Shown: positions 1 to 8,307 of the stretch, in pieces
Numbering within the stretch: position 1 is the first letter of the stretch
Layout: each line of letters opens with the position of its first letter
Assembly: GCA_000963575.1 (NCBI GenBank)
Contig: CP011077.1
Coordinates: forward strand, 4,712,001 to 4,776,000
Direction of reading: 5' to 3'
Length of the DNA stretch: 64,000 nt
From: Klebsiella michiganensis
GTDB taxonomy: Bacteria; Pseudomonadota; Gammaproteobacteria; Enterobacterales; Enterobacteriaceae
The notes under the pieces: generated by a model
What the model was told of the DNA's origin: nothing
Database searches by the model: none
The model's input: the letters and a program-made list of their open reading frames with translations, nothing else
Made by a program: the position numbers and the translations under genes

Positions 1-959
1 AGATTTTTGTCCACCAGCTCAAGCCGCTCGGCGTAGCGCCCAACGTCTTCGGCGTGCCCCGCCAGATCCGTTTCCTGAATGTTGGTACAAATAAACACGC
101 GGCCGGGTTTATTCAGCTCATCCCGGGTGATATCGAGAATGCTCTGCGAATCGACCAGATTCTGGTAGCTGGTGCCGTGTGGGTTAAGGGCAATATCCGC
201 CACTTTTCCCACCAGCACAGTTTTAACCCCGACCTGATGCAGCTGCTGCGGAACCTGCACGCTGGCATCCACGCCGTAGCCCATGTGCACCACCTGAAAC
301 CCACTTTTGTATACACCGGAACGTGGGGCGTTAATGCCGACATAAAGCCCCTGTTTCTCCTCGGCGGCATTAATCAGTTGCTCGCTGCTCTCAAGCAGGC
401 CGCCAAAGGCAATAACCCGTCCAACCTTCACGCAGCGGCGCACCACTTCGCCGATAGCACGCACCTGCTCAAACGGTATTGCGCTGAGGTTGGCGCTGAT
501 GTTAAACACCTGCCCTAAATCAGCTTCAAGATTATCCCCCACGGCCACGGCCTGATTTACCCACAGAAACTTCAGCTCGCCACCTTTGCGCTCAACCTGC
601 CAGCCCGCGCCGATGAGCTCACGTTCTACGACGTCAATCACTTCAGAAAACGGCATACGCAATGGAGTTTGTGGCCGCGTGCCCAGAATTTCCTGATGCC
701 CCATAAACGTGTCGCCGCCTTCATGCTGCAGCGCCGCGGTGCCATACACGGCATCGGTGTTCGGCTGCATCACATTGGCCGCAAACCCCAGCGCGTTAAT
801 CAGGCCCAGCTTCTCAAGCGTCGGCAAACGCAGTTCGGGAAAATGCTGCAAAATGTGCCCGCAGGTGTTCGCCCCGATGTCCTGCGGCCTGACCTCCGGC
901 ACATCGTCCATCGCGCCCACGCCGAAGCTGTCTATGACCAGCACCAGAAACTTACTCAT
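1..959 (-). CDS. yhfW: YhfW, phosphopentomutase-like metalloenzyme (3' end cut by window edge)
   Basis: The reading frame starts at ATG 959 and runs off the left edge, so the C-terminus is missing. The product begins MSKFLVLVIDSFGVGAMDD, the N-terminal metal-binding Asp-Ser signature of the alkaline phosphatase/phosphopentomutase (DeoB-like) superfamily. Further on come a GGDTFMGHQEILG segment and, near the visible end, ETDLAGHAED, which resembles the metal-ligand DxxxGHRRD stretch of phosphopentomutases. Family knowledge suggests a phosphosugar mutase or related phosphotransfer; the substrate is unknown. A GGAGGT ribosome site sits just upstream, and the start overlaps the end of yhfX by 8 bases, so translation is probably coupled. 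Ortholog assignment to E. coli yhfW rests on sequence and on the yhfX-yhfY-yhfZ neighbours. Confidence 0.9.
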   Translation of the reverse strand, partial: MSKFLVLVIDSFGVGAMDDVPEVRPQDIGANTCGHILQHFPELRLPTLEKLGLINALGFAANVMQPNTDAVYGTAALQHEGGDTFMGHQEILGTRPQTPLRMPFSEVIDVVERELIGAGWQVERKGGELKFLWVNQAVAVGDNLEADLGQVFNISANLSAIPFEQVRAIGEVVRRCVKVGRVIAFGGLLESSEQLINAAEEKQGLYVGINAPRSGVYKSGFQVVHMGYGVDASVQVPQQLHQVGVKTVLVGKVADIALNPHGTSYQNLVDSQSILDITRDELNKPGRVFICTNIQETDLAGHAEDVGRYAERLELVDKN

Positions 960-2124
960 GTTGACCTCCCGGAATTGGATGACCAAGGCTGTCGTACAGC
1001 GCTTCGAGTACCGGACTACCGCTCTGAATACCGGACACCAGTGCCACATCGCTGCGGGTGACAAAAATCTGCGTACGGAAGCACATCACCACCGGGCTAC
1101 CTACGGGATAGCAGCCTTCCAGCGCCAGATGATAATCAATGCTGGAGGTGTCTGGCTGCAGCAATCGCGCCTGCTCGGGCTGTGCATCACTGCTGAACAC
1201 CAGCGCATTCTGCGCATGACCGCGACGATAATATCCCCCGCCGAAGCAATAGCTTTTGCCCTGAAACTGATGGGAAACTTCCGTCAGATAGAGCATGGCG
1301 ATGGACTCCGGCTGATCGCCATTCTGGTTCGCCGGGATGGTACCGGTTAGCGCATGGCCCGGTTCGGCATGGGTCACCCCGTGCTCAGCCAGAATATGGA
1401 AAGTGCCGCAGCTTGAGGCCGATGGCGCATTGATTTGCTCAATCTCAACCCCCTGCTCGTGCAGCAGATCCCGGGCCTTAAGCAGCGTCATCAGGTTGCG
1501 GGTCGGCTGCGTCTGCTGCTGCTCTTCGTTCCAGAGCAGACAGGGGAAATGCGTCAACCCGGTAAGGCGAATACCCGGCATCTCACGAATCTCGCTTACC
1601 ACGTCATCCAGTTCGTTAAGCGAAAAACCGGCTTCCTGACCCGGATAAAGCCGGTCATATTCGGCAAACACTTTCAGCATCACCGCCTGAACCCTTCCGT
1701 TTGCCAGCGCGGCATCGGAGACTTCGCGGGCTTTTTCCAGTGAGAACAAGGTGATAATTTCCGTCTCGCCGTTCACACTCTCCTCAACCAAAGCCACCGG
1801 CACCTGCACCAGATGCCCCACATGCAGCACGGGGACATGGGCTTCGCGAAGCGTTCGGGCCTCTTTAAAATCAACGGCGACGGCGCCTTTAAAACCCAGT
1901 TCAACCAGCTTGTTGGCCAGCCACGGGTTACGCCCCAGCTGCTTGGTCATAAAATAGAGCGTAATGCCGTGCTTCTGTGCGGCCGCGAGCAGTTTCCGGC
2001 CGTTGTCCAGGACCTGATCGACATCGATAATCCAGGTGTCGGGGAGCACCGCGCCCTGCCGCCAAAGGGTTCTGGCCGCATCAATCAACGCCGGATTCTG
2101 TGCCTTGAGTGCCTCAATAAACAT
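952..2124 (-). CDS. yhfX: YhfX, PLP-dependent alanine-racemase-like enzyme
   Basis: 390 residues, close to E. coli YhfX (387). The N-terminal half looks like an alanine racemase TIM barrel: the stretch LYFMTKQLGRNP at about residues 56-67 places Lys61 where the PLP-binding lysine lies in fold type III enzymes. Later segments (HVGHLVQVP, GLTHFPCLLWN, NAPSASSCGTFH) fit a barrel followed by a beta domain. The family is predicted to racemise or otherwise act on an amino acid or amine, but no substrate is established. The start ATG has a GAGGCAAGGC ribosome site. The gene follows yhfY after an 88-base gap and overlaps yhfW. Confidence 0.9.
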   Translation of the reverse strand: MFIEALKAQNPALIDAARTLWRQGAVLPDTWIIDVDQVLDNGRKLLAAAQKHGITLYFMTKQLGRNPWLANKLVELGFKGAVAVDFKEARTLREAHVPVLHVGHLVQVPVALVEESVNGETEIITLFSLEKAREVSDAALANGRVQAVMLKVFAEYDRLYPGQEAGFSLNELDDVVSEIREMPGIRLTGLTHFPCLLWNEEQQQTQPTRNLMTLLKARDLLHEQGVEIEQINAPSASSCGTFHILAEHGVTHAEPGHALTGTIPANQNGDQPESIAMLYLTEVSHQFQGKSYCFGGGYYRRGHAQNALVFSSDAQPEQARLLQPDTSSIDYHLALEGCYPVGSPVVMCFRTQIFVTRSDVALVSGIQSGSPVLEALYDSLGHPIPGGQHE

Positions 2125-2212
2125 GCCTTGCCTCGCGACCTGAGAAATAAACCTCTTAAATAATCATTTTTTTGAATATTTAAGGTGAAAAAAACCGCTG
2201 CAAACAAATTCG

Positions 2213-2569
2213 TTAGCTCTTATGAATCAGCCACAGGCTAAACAGGTTGGCGAGCAGGTACCCTTCTTCGTTCGGATGCATCTGCACGTTGAACGGCGCC
2301 AGCAATGCATGATGGGCCTGCTCAACTTCGCCAAATACGCTGTCGGCCTTAATCTCCGCCAGCAGTTCGTCATCCAGCGGACCGACTTCCTCCCCCCGAC
2401 GGCTGCGCATCAGCGCGTTAGCCATGTGGGTGATCGCCATTGCCCCCTGATCGTTCTGTAGCGGGATAGCCCAATGAGTCTCCAGCTGTGTCACAACAAC
2501 TTTCATGCCATCACAAATATCCCGGTCGATGACGCCTGCCTCACACAGCAGATTGAGCCGGTCTTCCAT
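2213..2569 (-). CDS. yhfY: YhfY, small PRD-domain protein
   Basis: I choose ATG 2569 (MEDRLNLLCEAGVIDRDIC, 118 aa) because it matches the start of E. coli YhfY and has a GAGG site 8 bases upstream; a TTG at 2587 would add six residues and overlap yhfZ. The protein is a lone PTS-regulation domain (PRD-like, all-helical). PRDs in antiterminators are phosphorylated on histidines by PTS proteins; here a histidine lies in the MAITHMANALMRSRRG segment. It may modulate the neighbouring regulator YhfZ, which is inference. It starts 14 bases after the yhfZ stop, so the two are co-transcribed. Confidence 0.88.
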   Translation of the reverse strand: MEDRLNLLCEAGVIDRDICDGMKVVVTQLETHWAIPLQNDQGAMAITHMANALMRSRRGEEVGPLDDELLAEIKADSVFGEVEQAHHALLAPFNVQMHPNEEGYLLANLFSLWLIHKS

Positions 2570-2583
2570 ACTGATTACCTCTG

Positions 2584-3489
2584 TCAATAGCTTGGTTCCT
2601 GTTCACCGCTCAGCACGCATTGCTGATGAGTCAGCAATGCATTCTTATCCACCACCGTTCTCAGCAACTGCTGAATGGGGATATCTTCGCTGCGCGTCAG
2701 CACCACCGCTTCCGATGCCGCCAGGAAGCATTTGTCCCCGCTTAGCGGGAGTGCCGTCAGCCCCAGCGCCGTCAGATCGGCCTCGTTGCTGACGTTCCAA
2801 ATCACCGCATCCACGCTGCCTTTCGCAATTCTGTGCAGACACTCGTGATACGACACGTCGAGCAATTCCACATCCTGCCCGGAGAAATAAACATCCGTCA
2901 TGATGCGCTGATCGGCCGAACGTGGATCAATCCCAATCCGGCGGATACTCTCCTGCTGCCCGGCGCGGCATATCAGCTTATGCTCACCCACGTAGGTGTG
3001 CGGCCCCAGCGCCAGTGCGATAAAAAGATCCGGGTTGCTGAGATAGCTGTCTGCTGCCAGTCTGGACACTACGGCCAGGTCATAAACGCCATTCAGCAAA
3101 CATTCGACACGAACATCAGACCCGCGCATGTGGGCGTAATAAAACGGGATCCCGTCAAACTGCGCCTTCAAACCGCTGGCAAGCCCTTCATAAAGCCGGG
3201 TGTACGGCAGCGGCATAGCACACACTACATTGCCGATATCCGCGAACGCCAATAGGGCTTTGTTATCCATGCTCAGCAGGTAACTACCGTTGCGGCCGCG
3301 GCGTTCAACGCTCACGGCTCCGGCCTTCTCCAGCGTCTTCAAAGCGGCCTGCGTCAGACCAACGGAAAAGCCGCACTCACCGGCTAATTCATCTATAGTT
3401 TTCAGCCTGTTACCACACTTCTCACCCAGTAAGTAACGGGCCAGGCTGGATTGGGCTACGCCCTCTTTTTTAATAAAGCTGCGGCTCAT
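2584..3489 (-). CDS. yhfZ: YhfZ, winged-helix regulator with a substrate-binding-like domain
   Basis: 301 residues, the same length as E. coli YhfZ. Residues of about 30-75 (KTIDELAGECGFSVGLTQAALKTLEKAGAVSVERRG) form a GntR/HTH-type winged helix. The remainder resembles a periplasmic-binding-protein fold, as in LysR effector domains, with segments such as YDLAVVSRLAADSYL and DAVIWNVSNEADLTALGL. It is probably the local transcription factor of the yhf operon and its first gene. The upstream region has two TTCA-N6-TGAA palindromes that could be its own operators. Confidence 0.88.
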   Translation of the reverse strand: MSRSFIKKEGVAQSSLARYLLGEKCGNRLKTIDELAGECGFSVGLTQAALKTLEKAGAVSVERRGRNGSYLLSMDNKALLAFADIGNVVCAMPLPYTRLYEGLASGLKAQFDGIPFYYAHMRGSDVRVECLLNGVYDLAVVSRLAADSYLSNPDLFIALALGPHTYVGEHKLICRAGQQESIRRIGIDPRSADQRIMTDVYFSGQDVELLDVSYHECLHRIAKGSVDAVIWNVSNEADLTALGLTALPLSGDKCFLAASEAVVLTRSEDIPIQQLLRTVVDKNALLTHQQCVLSGEQEPSY

Positions 3490-3497
3490 TGGTTATC

Positions 3498-3535
3498 TTC
3501 AATTTATTGAACAAATATATCTTCATAAAATTGAA
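3498..3535 (-). promoter_or_regulatory. Paired palindromes in front of yhfZ, candidate operators
   Basis: Two 14-base hyphenated palindromes lie between the yhfZ start and the trpS terminator: TTCAATTTATTGAA at 3498-3511 and TTCATAAAATTGAA at 3522-3535. Both have the form TTCA-N6-TGAA, and their starts are 24 bases apart. The region is very AT-rich, and on the minus strand it carries TATATT-like promoter elements. Autoregulation by YhfZ is a guess from position. Confidence 0.4.
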
Positions 3536-3577
3536 TATAGATGGCAAAGGGGAAAATGACAAAAGGAGAATGGAGTC

Positions 3578-3613
3578 ACAAAAAAGAAATAACCCGCCAG
3601 GCGGCGGGTTATT
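3578..3613 (-). terminator. Rho-independent terminator of the aroK-trpS operon
   Basis: An 11-base perfect stem (AATAACCCGCC / GGCGGGTTATT) with an AGGC loop at 3588-3613 is followed, reading the minus strand, by TTTCTTTTTT. It lies 12 bases beyond the trpS stop. Confidence 0.9.
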
Positions 3614-3625
3614 CATAGGGAAAGA

Positions 3626-4630
3626 TTATGGGTGAGCAACGAAACCTATCGCTTCGTACACCTTTTTCAGCGTTTCACCGGCGCGAGCACGGGCTTTTTC
3701 AGCCCCCTCTTTCATCACCTGCTGCAGGAAAGCTTCGTCGTTACGGTAACGGTGGTAGCGCTCCTGAAGTTCGGTCAACATACCGGACACGGCTTCCGCC
3801 ACTTCGCCCTTCAGGTGGCCATACATCTTGCCTTCAAAGCTGGCTTCAAGTTCAGGAATCGGCTTGCCGGTTACGCCCGAGAGAATATCCAGCAGGTTTG
3901 ATACACCCGCTTTCTCTTTCACATCGTAGCGCACAACAGGCGGCTCTTCGGAGTCGGTTACCGCGCGCTTGATCTTCTTCACCACGGATTTCGGATCTTC
4001 CAGCAGGCCGATGACGTTATTGCGGTTATCGTCAGACTTGGACATCTTCTTGGTCGGCTCCAGCAGGGACATCACGCGGGCACCGGACTTAGGAATAAAC
4101 GGCTCAGGCACTTTGAAAATATCGCCATACAGCGCGTTAAAGCGGCTGGCTACATCGCGGCTCAGTTCCAGATGCTGCTTCTGGTCTTCACCGACCGGAA
4201 CCTGGTTGGTCTGGTACAGCAGAATGTCTGCGGCCATCAACACCGGGTAGTCAAACAGACCTGCGTTGATGTTTTCTTCATAGCGGGCGGATTTGTCCTT
4301 GAACTGAGTCATACGGCTCAGCTCGCCGAAATAGGTGTAGCAGTTCAGCACCCAGCCCAGCTGCGCGTGTTCCGGTACGTGGGACTGAACAAAGATGGTG
4401 CTTTTTTTCGGGTCAATGCCGCAGGCCAGATACAGAGCCAGAGTGTCCAGCGTCGCTTTTCGCAGCGCGGTTGGGTCCTGACGAACGGTGATCGCATGCT
4501 GGTCAACAATGCAGTAAATGCAGTGGTAATCATCCTGCATGTTTACCCACTGACGCAGCGCACCCATGTAGTTACCGATAGTTAATTCGCCTGACGGCTG
4601 GGCGCCGCTAAATACGATGGGCTTACTCAT
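3626..4630 (-). CDS. trpS: Tryptophanyl-tRNA synthetase
   Basis: 334 residues, the normal length. It charges tRNA-Trp with tryptophan in the cytoplasm. The class I signatures are clear: a HIGH-like TIGN within PSGELTIGNYMG near residue 20, and KMSKS in EPTKKMSKSDDN near residue 195. Last gene of the aroK-aroB-damX-dam-rpe-gph-trpS operon; its start overlaps the gph end by 8 bases, and a strong terminator follows. Confidence 0.98.
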   Translation of the reverse strand: MSKPIVFSGAQPSGELTIGNYMGALRQWVNMQDDYHCIYCIVDQHAITVRQDPTALRKATLDTLALYLACGIDPKKSTIFVQSHVPEHAQLGWVLNCYTYFGELSRMTQFKDKSARYEENINAGLFDYPVLMAADILLYQTNQVPVGEDQKQHLELSRDVASRFNALYGDIFKVPEPFIPKSGARVMSLLEPTKKMSKSDDNRNNVIGLLEDPKSVVKKIKRAVTDSEEPPVVRYDVKEKAGVSNLLDILSGVTGKPIPELEASFEGKMYGHLKGEVAEAVSGMLTELQERYHRYRNDEAFLQQVMKEGAEKARARAGETLKKVYEAIGFVAHP

Positions 4631-5336
4631 GTTCTGCTTCCTGATTTGCTAAAGGTGGTAGCCCGAAAGCGGGCAATAAGTCTTCGAAACGATCGAACAC
4701 AACGTCCGGGTTGCTCAGCCCAATCGCTTCGCCATAGTTATAGCCCCAGGTCAGGCCGACGATTGGGCAGCCGGCCGCCTGTGCGGCCTGAATGTCATTG
4801 CGGGAATCGCCGACAAAAAGCAATTCATCCGCCGCCAGCCCCAGAGTTTCCATGACTTTGTACAACGCTTCCGGGTGCGGCTTTTTCTCTTTTACATCGT
4901 CCCCGCCGATGATTGTCTGGAAATAATGAGCAATGCCCAAATCTTCCAGCAACGGCGTGACAAAAGGCGTGGGTTTGTTGGTAACCACCGCGAGCGGCAG
5001 GCCTTTCTCTTTCAGAGCAGCAAGCGTTGCGGCCACGCCTGGGAACAGGAAACTCCCCTCTTCAACCGTTTCCGCATAGTAGCGATCGAACAGTTTACGC
5101 GCCATATTCAGCTGGGCGAGGTCGGGCTCTTTATCTTTCAGCGACCACTTAAGCGCCCGCTGCATCATGATATCCGCGCCGTTGCCAATCCAGGTTACAA
5201 CGCGATCTTCACCTGCCACAGGCAGCTCAAGCGCATAAAGCGCCAGATCAACGGCCTGACTCAGGCCAAGCGCCGTGTCGATGAGCGTGCCGTCGAGATC
5301 GAAGGCAATACCCCGAATTTTTTGAAACTTATCCAT
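4623..5336 (-). CDS. gph: Phosphoglycolate phosphatase
   Basis: HAD-family hydrolase that dephosphorylates 2-phosphoglycolate, a product of DNA 3'-phosphoglycolate repair. Motif I is FDLDGTLIDT near residue 13, motif II is VVTNKPTP, and motif III/IV is KKPHPEALY plus FVGDSRNDIQAA. At 237 residues it is about 15 shorter than E. coli Gph (252); the loss is in the helical cap around residues 60-90, where E. coli has a longer charged insert. It overlaps rpe by 8 bases and trpS by 8, so translation is coupled. Confidence 0.97.
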   Translation of the reverse strand: MDKFQKIRGIAFDLDGTLIDTALGLSQAVDLALYALELPVAGEDRVVTWIGNGADIMMQRALKWSLKDKEPDLAQLNMARKLFDRYYAETVEEGSFLFPGVAATLAALKEKGLPLAVVTNKPTPFVTPLLEDLGIAHYFQTIIGGDDVKEKKPHPEALYKVMETLGLAADELLFVGDSRNDIQAAQAAGCPIVGLTWGYNYGEAIGLSNPDVVFDRFEDLLPAFGLPPLANQEAEHE

Positions 5337-6006
5337 GACTTACCTTAGCCAGTTCAGAACGCATGCGGTCAACTACCGCTTTATAATCAGGCTGGCCGAA
5401 AATAGCGGAACCTGCGACGAACATATCCGCCCCCGCTGCGGCGATTTCCGCAATGTTGTCGGCTTTGACGCCGCCATCGACTTCAAGGCGAATATCATAG
5501 CCGGATGCATCAATGCGTTCGCGAACCTGACGCAGCTTTTCAAGCGTGTGCGGAATAAACGACTGGCCGCCAAACCCTGGGTTGACGGACATCAGCAAAA
5601 TCACATCCAGTTTATCCATGACGTGATCCAGCCAGGAAAGCGAGGTCGCCGGGTTCAGCACCAGACCCGCTTTACAGCCGTGCTCTTTGATCAGTTGCAG
5701 AGAGCGATCGACATGTTCGGAGGCTTCAGGATGGAAAGTAATAATGCTGGCGCCCGCTGCGGCGAAGTCAGGGATGATGCGGTCAACCGGCTTCACCATC
5801 AGATGAACGTCGATAGGCGCAGTGATGCCGTAATCGCGCAGTGCCTTGAGCACCATCGGTCCCATTGTCAGATTAGGGACGTAGTGGTTGTCCATGACGT
5901 CAAAATGGACGACATCACCACCAGCGGCAAGCGCTTTAGCCGTATCCTCGCCCAGTCGGGCGAAGTCGGCAGAGAGGATTGAGGGGGCAATCAAATACTG
6001 TTTCAT
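5329..6006 (-). CDS. rpe: Ribulose-5-phosphate 3-epimerase
   Basis: 225 residues, full length. A TIM-barrel enzyme interconverting ribulose-5-phosphate and xylulose-5-phosphate in the pentose phosphate pathway. Family motifs are visible: APSILSADFARLGED, FDVMDNHYVPNLTMGP (metal-binding H and D), DVHLMVKPVD, MSVNPGFGGQSF and LEVDGGVKADN. The start ATG 6006 has a GGAG site. It lies 46 bases after dam and overlaps gph. Confidence 0.98.
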   Translation of the reverse strand: MKQYLIAPSILSADFARLGEDTAKALAAGGDVVHFDVMDNHYVPNLTMGPMVLKALRDYGITAPIDVHLMVKPVDRIIPDFAAAGASIITFHPEASEHVDRSLQLIKEHGCKAGLVLNPATSLSWLDHVMDKLDVILLMSVNPGFGGQSFIPHTLEKLRQVRERIDASGYDIRLEVDGGVKADNIAEIAAAGADMFVAGSAIFGQPDYKAVVDRMRSELAKVSHG

Positions 6007-6052
6007 CCGCTTCTCCAGGAGTCATTCATCTTTCGGCGGCGGGCGAAACGGC

Positions 6053-6877
6053 TCAGGCAACCTTCGCTTTATAAAGGGCCAGAAGTTCGTCCACCTTGTT
6101 ACGTTTACCACCGTTTCGGCTGATGCTGCGGCGAACCTGCAGCTTATGGAAATCGGTGGCGTTCTGATACCACTGGCGAGTCAGCTCGGTGTCATGATTC
6201 GAAATCAGCACCGGAATACTCTGCTCCCGCAATCTTTCAGCCAGTTCGGCCAGATGCTGCTGCTGCACCATGCTGAAGCTGTCCGTATGATAAGCGGTAA
6301 AATTGGCGGTGGCGGAAAGCGGCGCATAGGGCGGATCGCAATACACTACGGAACCCGCAGCAACGTTTACCATGCTGACATCATAGGACTGGCAGACAAA
6401 AGTGGCATTTTTAGCCCGTTCGGCAAAATGATACAGCTCCTCTTCCGGGAAGTAGGGTTTGCTGTAGCGGCCAAACGGAACGTTAAATTCACCGCGCAGA
6501 TTATAACGGCACAGGCCATTGTAACAATGACGGTTGAGGTACAAAAACAACACCGCACGCCGAAATTTGTCAGTGCACTGGTTAAATTCGGCGCGGCAAG
6601 CGTAGTAAATCGCTTCCTCGTTTTGCGCTTTGGTAAAGAGCAAACGAGACTCCCGCACGTATTCATCTGCGCGGTTTTTGACGATGTCGTAGAGGTTAAT
6701 CAGATCGCTGTTGATATCGGCGAGGACATAGCGTGAGTAGTCGGTATTAAGAAATACCGACCCGGCGCCAACAAAAGGCTCAATCAGACAGTCGCCTTCC
6801 GGCAGATGCTTTTTTATGTCGTCCAGCAGGGGGAATTTTCCCCCTGCCCATTTCAGAAAAGCGCGATTTTTTTTCAT
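6053..6877 (-). CDS. dam: DNA adenine methyltransferase Dam
   Basis: 274 residues against 278 in E. coli. It methylates adenine in GATC and so directs mismatch repair, SeqA binding and several regulatory switches. The AdoMet-binding motif KWAGGKFPLL at residues 9-18 and the catalytic DPPY (VVYCDPPYAPLS, around residue 180) mark a D12/alpha-group N6-adenine methyltransferase. It is in its usual place between damX and rpe in the aroK superoperon, with 63 bases to damX. Confidence 0.98.
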   Translation of the reverse strand: MKKNRAFLKWAGGKFPLLDDIKKHLPEGDCLIEPFVGAGSVFLNTDYSRYVLADINSDLINLYDIVKNRADEYVRESRLLFTKAQNEEAIYYACRAEFNQCTDKFRRAVLFLYLNRHCYNGLCRYNLRGEFNVPFGRYSKPYFPEEELYHFAERAKNATFVCQSYDVSMVNVAAGSVVYCDPPYAPLSATANFTAYHTDSFSMVQQQHLAELAERLREQSIPVLISNHDTELTRQWYQNATDFHKLQVRRSISRNGGKRNKVDELLALYKAKVA

Positions 6878-6940
6878 GCTGTCTTACTATTTACACCTTA
6901 TCCAGCTGTGGAAAGGCTCCGACAGCGACTGCGCTTATTT

Positions 6941-8233
6941 TCACTTGAGGTCAGACTGCACCTGATGAATAGGTTTTGCCCACGGGTTCTTAGCCTGAAC
7001 GTCTGCCGGCAGGCTTGTCACCGCACGTTTTGCATCGTCTTTCGTGGCATAAACACCGCTCACCAGCACGAACCAAGGCTGGCCGTTACGCTGGGTCTGA
7101 TAAACCATATAGTGCTGCAGGTTCTCTTTTTTCGCCCATGCATTCAGGTTTGTCGAGTTTGAAGAAGAGCTTAGCTGCAGCGTGTAGTGACTGCCTGGCG
7201 CACTCTTAATGGCGCTTGCATCACCGGTTACTGTGCCGCCAGCGCTTGCCGTCGCTGCAGCCTGCGGTGCCGCTTTAGGCGCAGTAGATGCCGTCGCTTT
7301 CGGTGCCGGAGTTGAAGTCGCTGCGCTGGTTGATGGGGCCGTGACCGGGGCAGAAACAGCCGGGGCCGGTTCGCTACGTTTCACCGTGGCAACGGGCTTG
7401 CTTTCAGCTTTAACCTGCTGTTTAGGCTCGGCTTTACGTACAGGCTCAATCACCGTTTTCTTGCGCTCAGGGCGAGATTCAACGGTGCGAGTTGGCTCCT
7501 GGGTACCGGCCAGCTTACGCGGCTCGGTTTTGCTGCCGGCGATTGGCGCTACGGTAGCCGGTTCGGTTGGCAGCGTGGAATTACTGACCACGTTGTCAAT
7601 CTGGCCCTGCTGCTGAGGCTGCGTCAGTGCGTTATTCAGGTTACCAGGAACCTCAACGCGCTGCTGCCCTTCAGGCTGCGGCTGGGTCTGTGCCTGAGTT
7701 GGCGTAGAGGAAATAGGCGGCAGGGAAACATCCTGCGGATTCTGCTGGCCAGCCGCCGGGGTATTCCCTGCCTGTGGCTGAGCGGCGTTTGCCTGGTCGG
7801 CAGATGCCGCACCGTTCGAACCGGAGAGATCGATATTCTTCTCTGCGCCTGGTTTTTGATCGGCAGTATCTGGGGTAGATGAAGGCGCTTTCAGGGCTGA
7901 ACCGATGCCGATGATAAGCAGCAGCAGTACCAGAATCCCGACGCCCATCATGATGTGCTGACGAGAAGCAGGTGCTTTCTGTTTTGCTGCCTTTTTACGT
8001 CCACGCGCCGGACGAGGTTCTGCGGCCATGCCATCATCACCTTCGTACTCTTCCTCAACCTCTACTTCACGCTCACGACGTGAACGAGAAGGACGGCGTT
8101 CGTCCGCATCAAGATCGACGTCATCAACGTTGATCTGCGGTTCTTTATCGAACTCGTCAGGTTTGCGGGAACGCCCAGGACGACGATCGCTTGGATCGGG
8201 TTTCAGCTCGTCTTCTGGTTTAAACTCATCCAT
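6941..8233 (-). CDS. damX: DamX, SPOR-domain cell division protein
   Basis: 430 residues. The layout is a charged cytoplasmic N-terminus rich in Asp, Glu and Arg (1-90), one membrane segment (HIMMGVGILVLLLLIIGIGS, about 94-115), a long low-complexity periplasmic linker rich in Pro, Ala, Thr and Gln (about 120-340), and a C-terminal SPOR domain (about 350-430). SPOR domains bind denuded septal peptidoglycan, so DamX acts at the division ring. The linker repeats are normal for DamX. Fourth from last upstream of trpS in the operon after aroB. Confidence 0.96.
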   Translation of the reverse strand: MDEFKPEDELKPDPSDRRPGRSRKPDEFDKEPQINVDDVDLDADERRPSRSRREREVEVEEEYEGDDGMAAEPRPARGRKKAAKQKAPASRQHIMMGVGILVLLLLIIGIGSALKAPSSTPDTADQKPGAEKNIDLSGSNGAASADQANAAQPQAGNTPAAGQQNPQDVSLPPISSTPTQAQTQPQPEGQQRVEVPGNLNNALTQPQQQGQIDNVVSNSTLPTEPATVAPIAGSKTEPRKLAGTQEPTRTVESRPERKKTVIEPVRKAEPKQQVKAESKPVATVKRSEPAPAVSAPVTAPSTSAATSTPAPKATASTAPKAAPQAAATASAGGTVTGDASAIKSAPGSHYTLQLSSSSNSTNLNAWAKKENLQHYMVYQTQRNGQPWFVLVSGVYATKDDAKRAVTSLPADVQAKNPWAKPIHQVQSDLK

Positions 8234-8307
8234 TTAACACCCCACTCAAAGGCGCATGCCCATGTCTGCATCACGCCCGAAGTTAAATACTATAAAAATT
8301 CTAGTTG

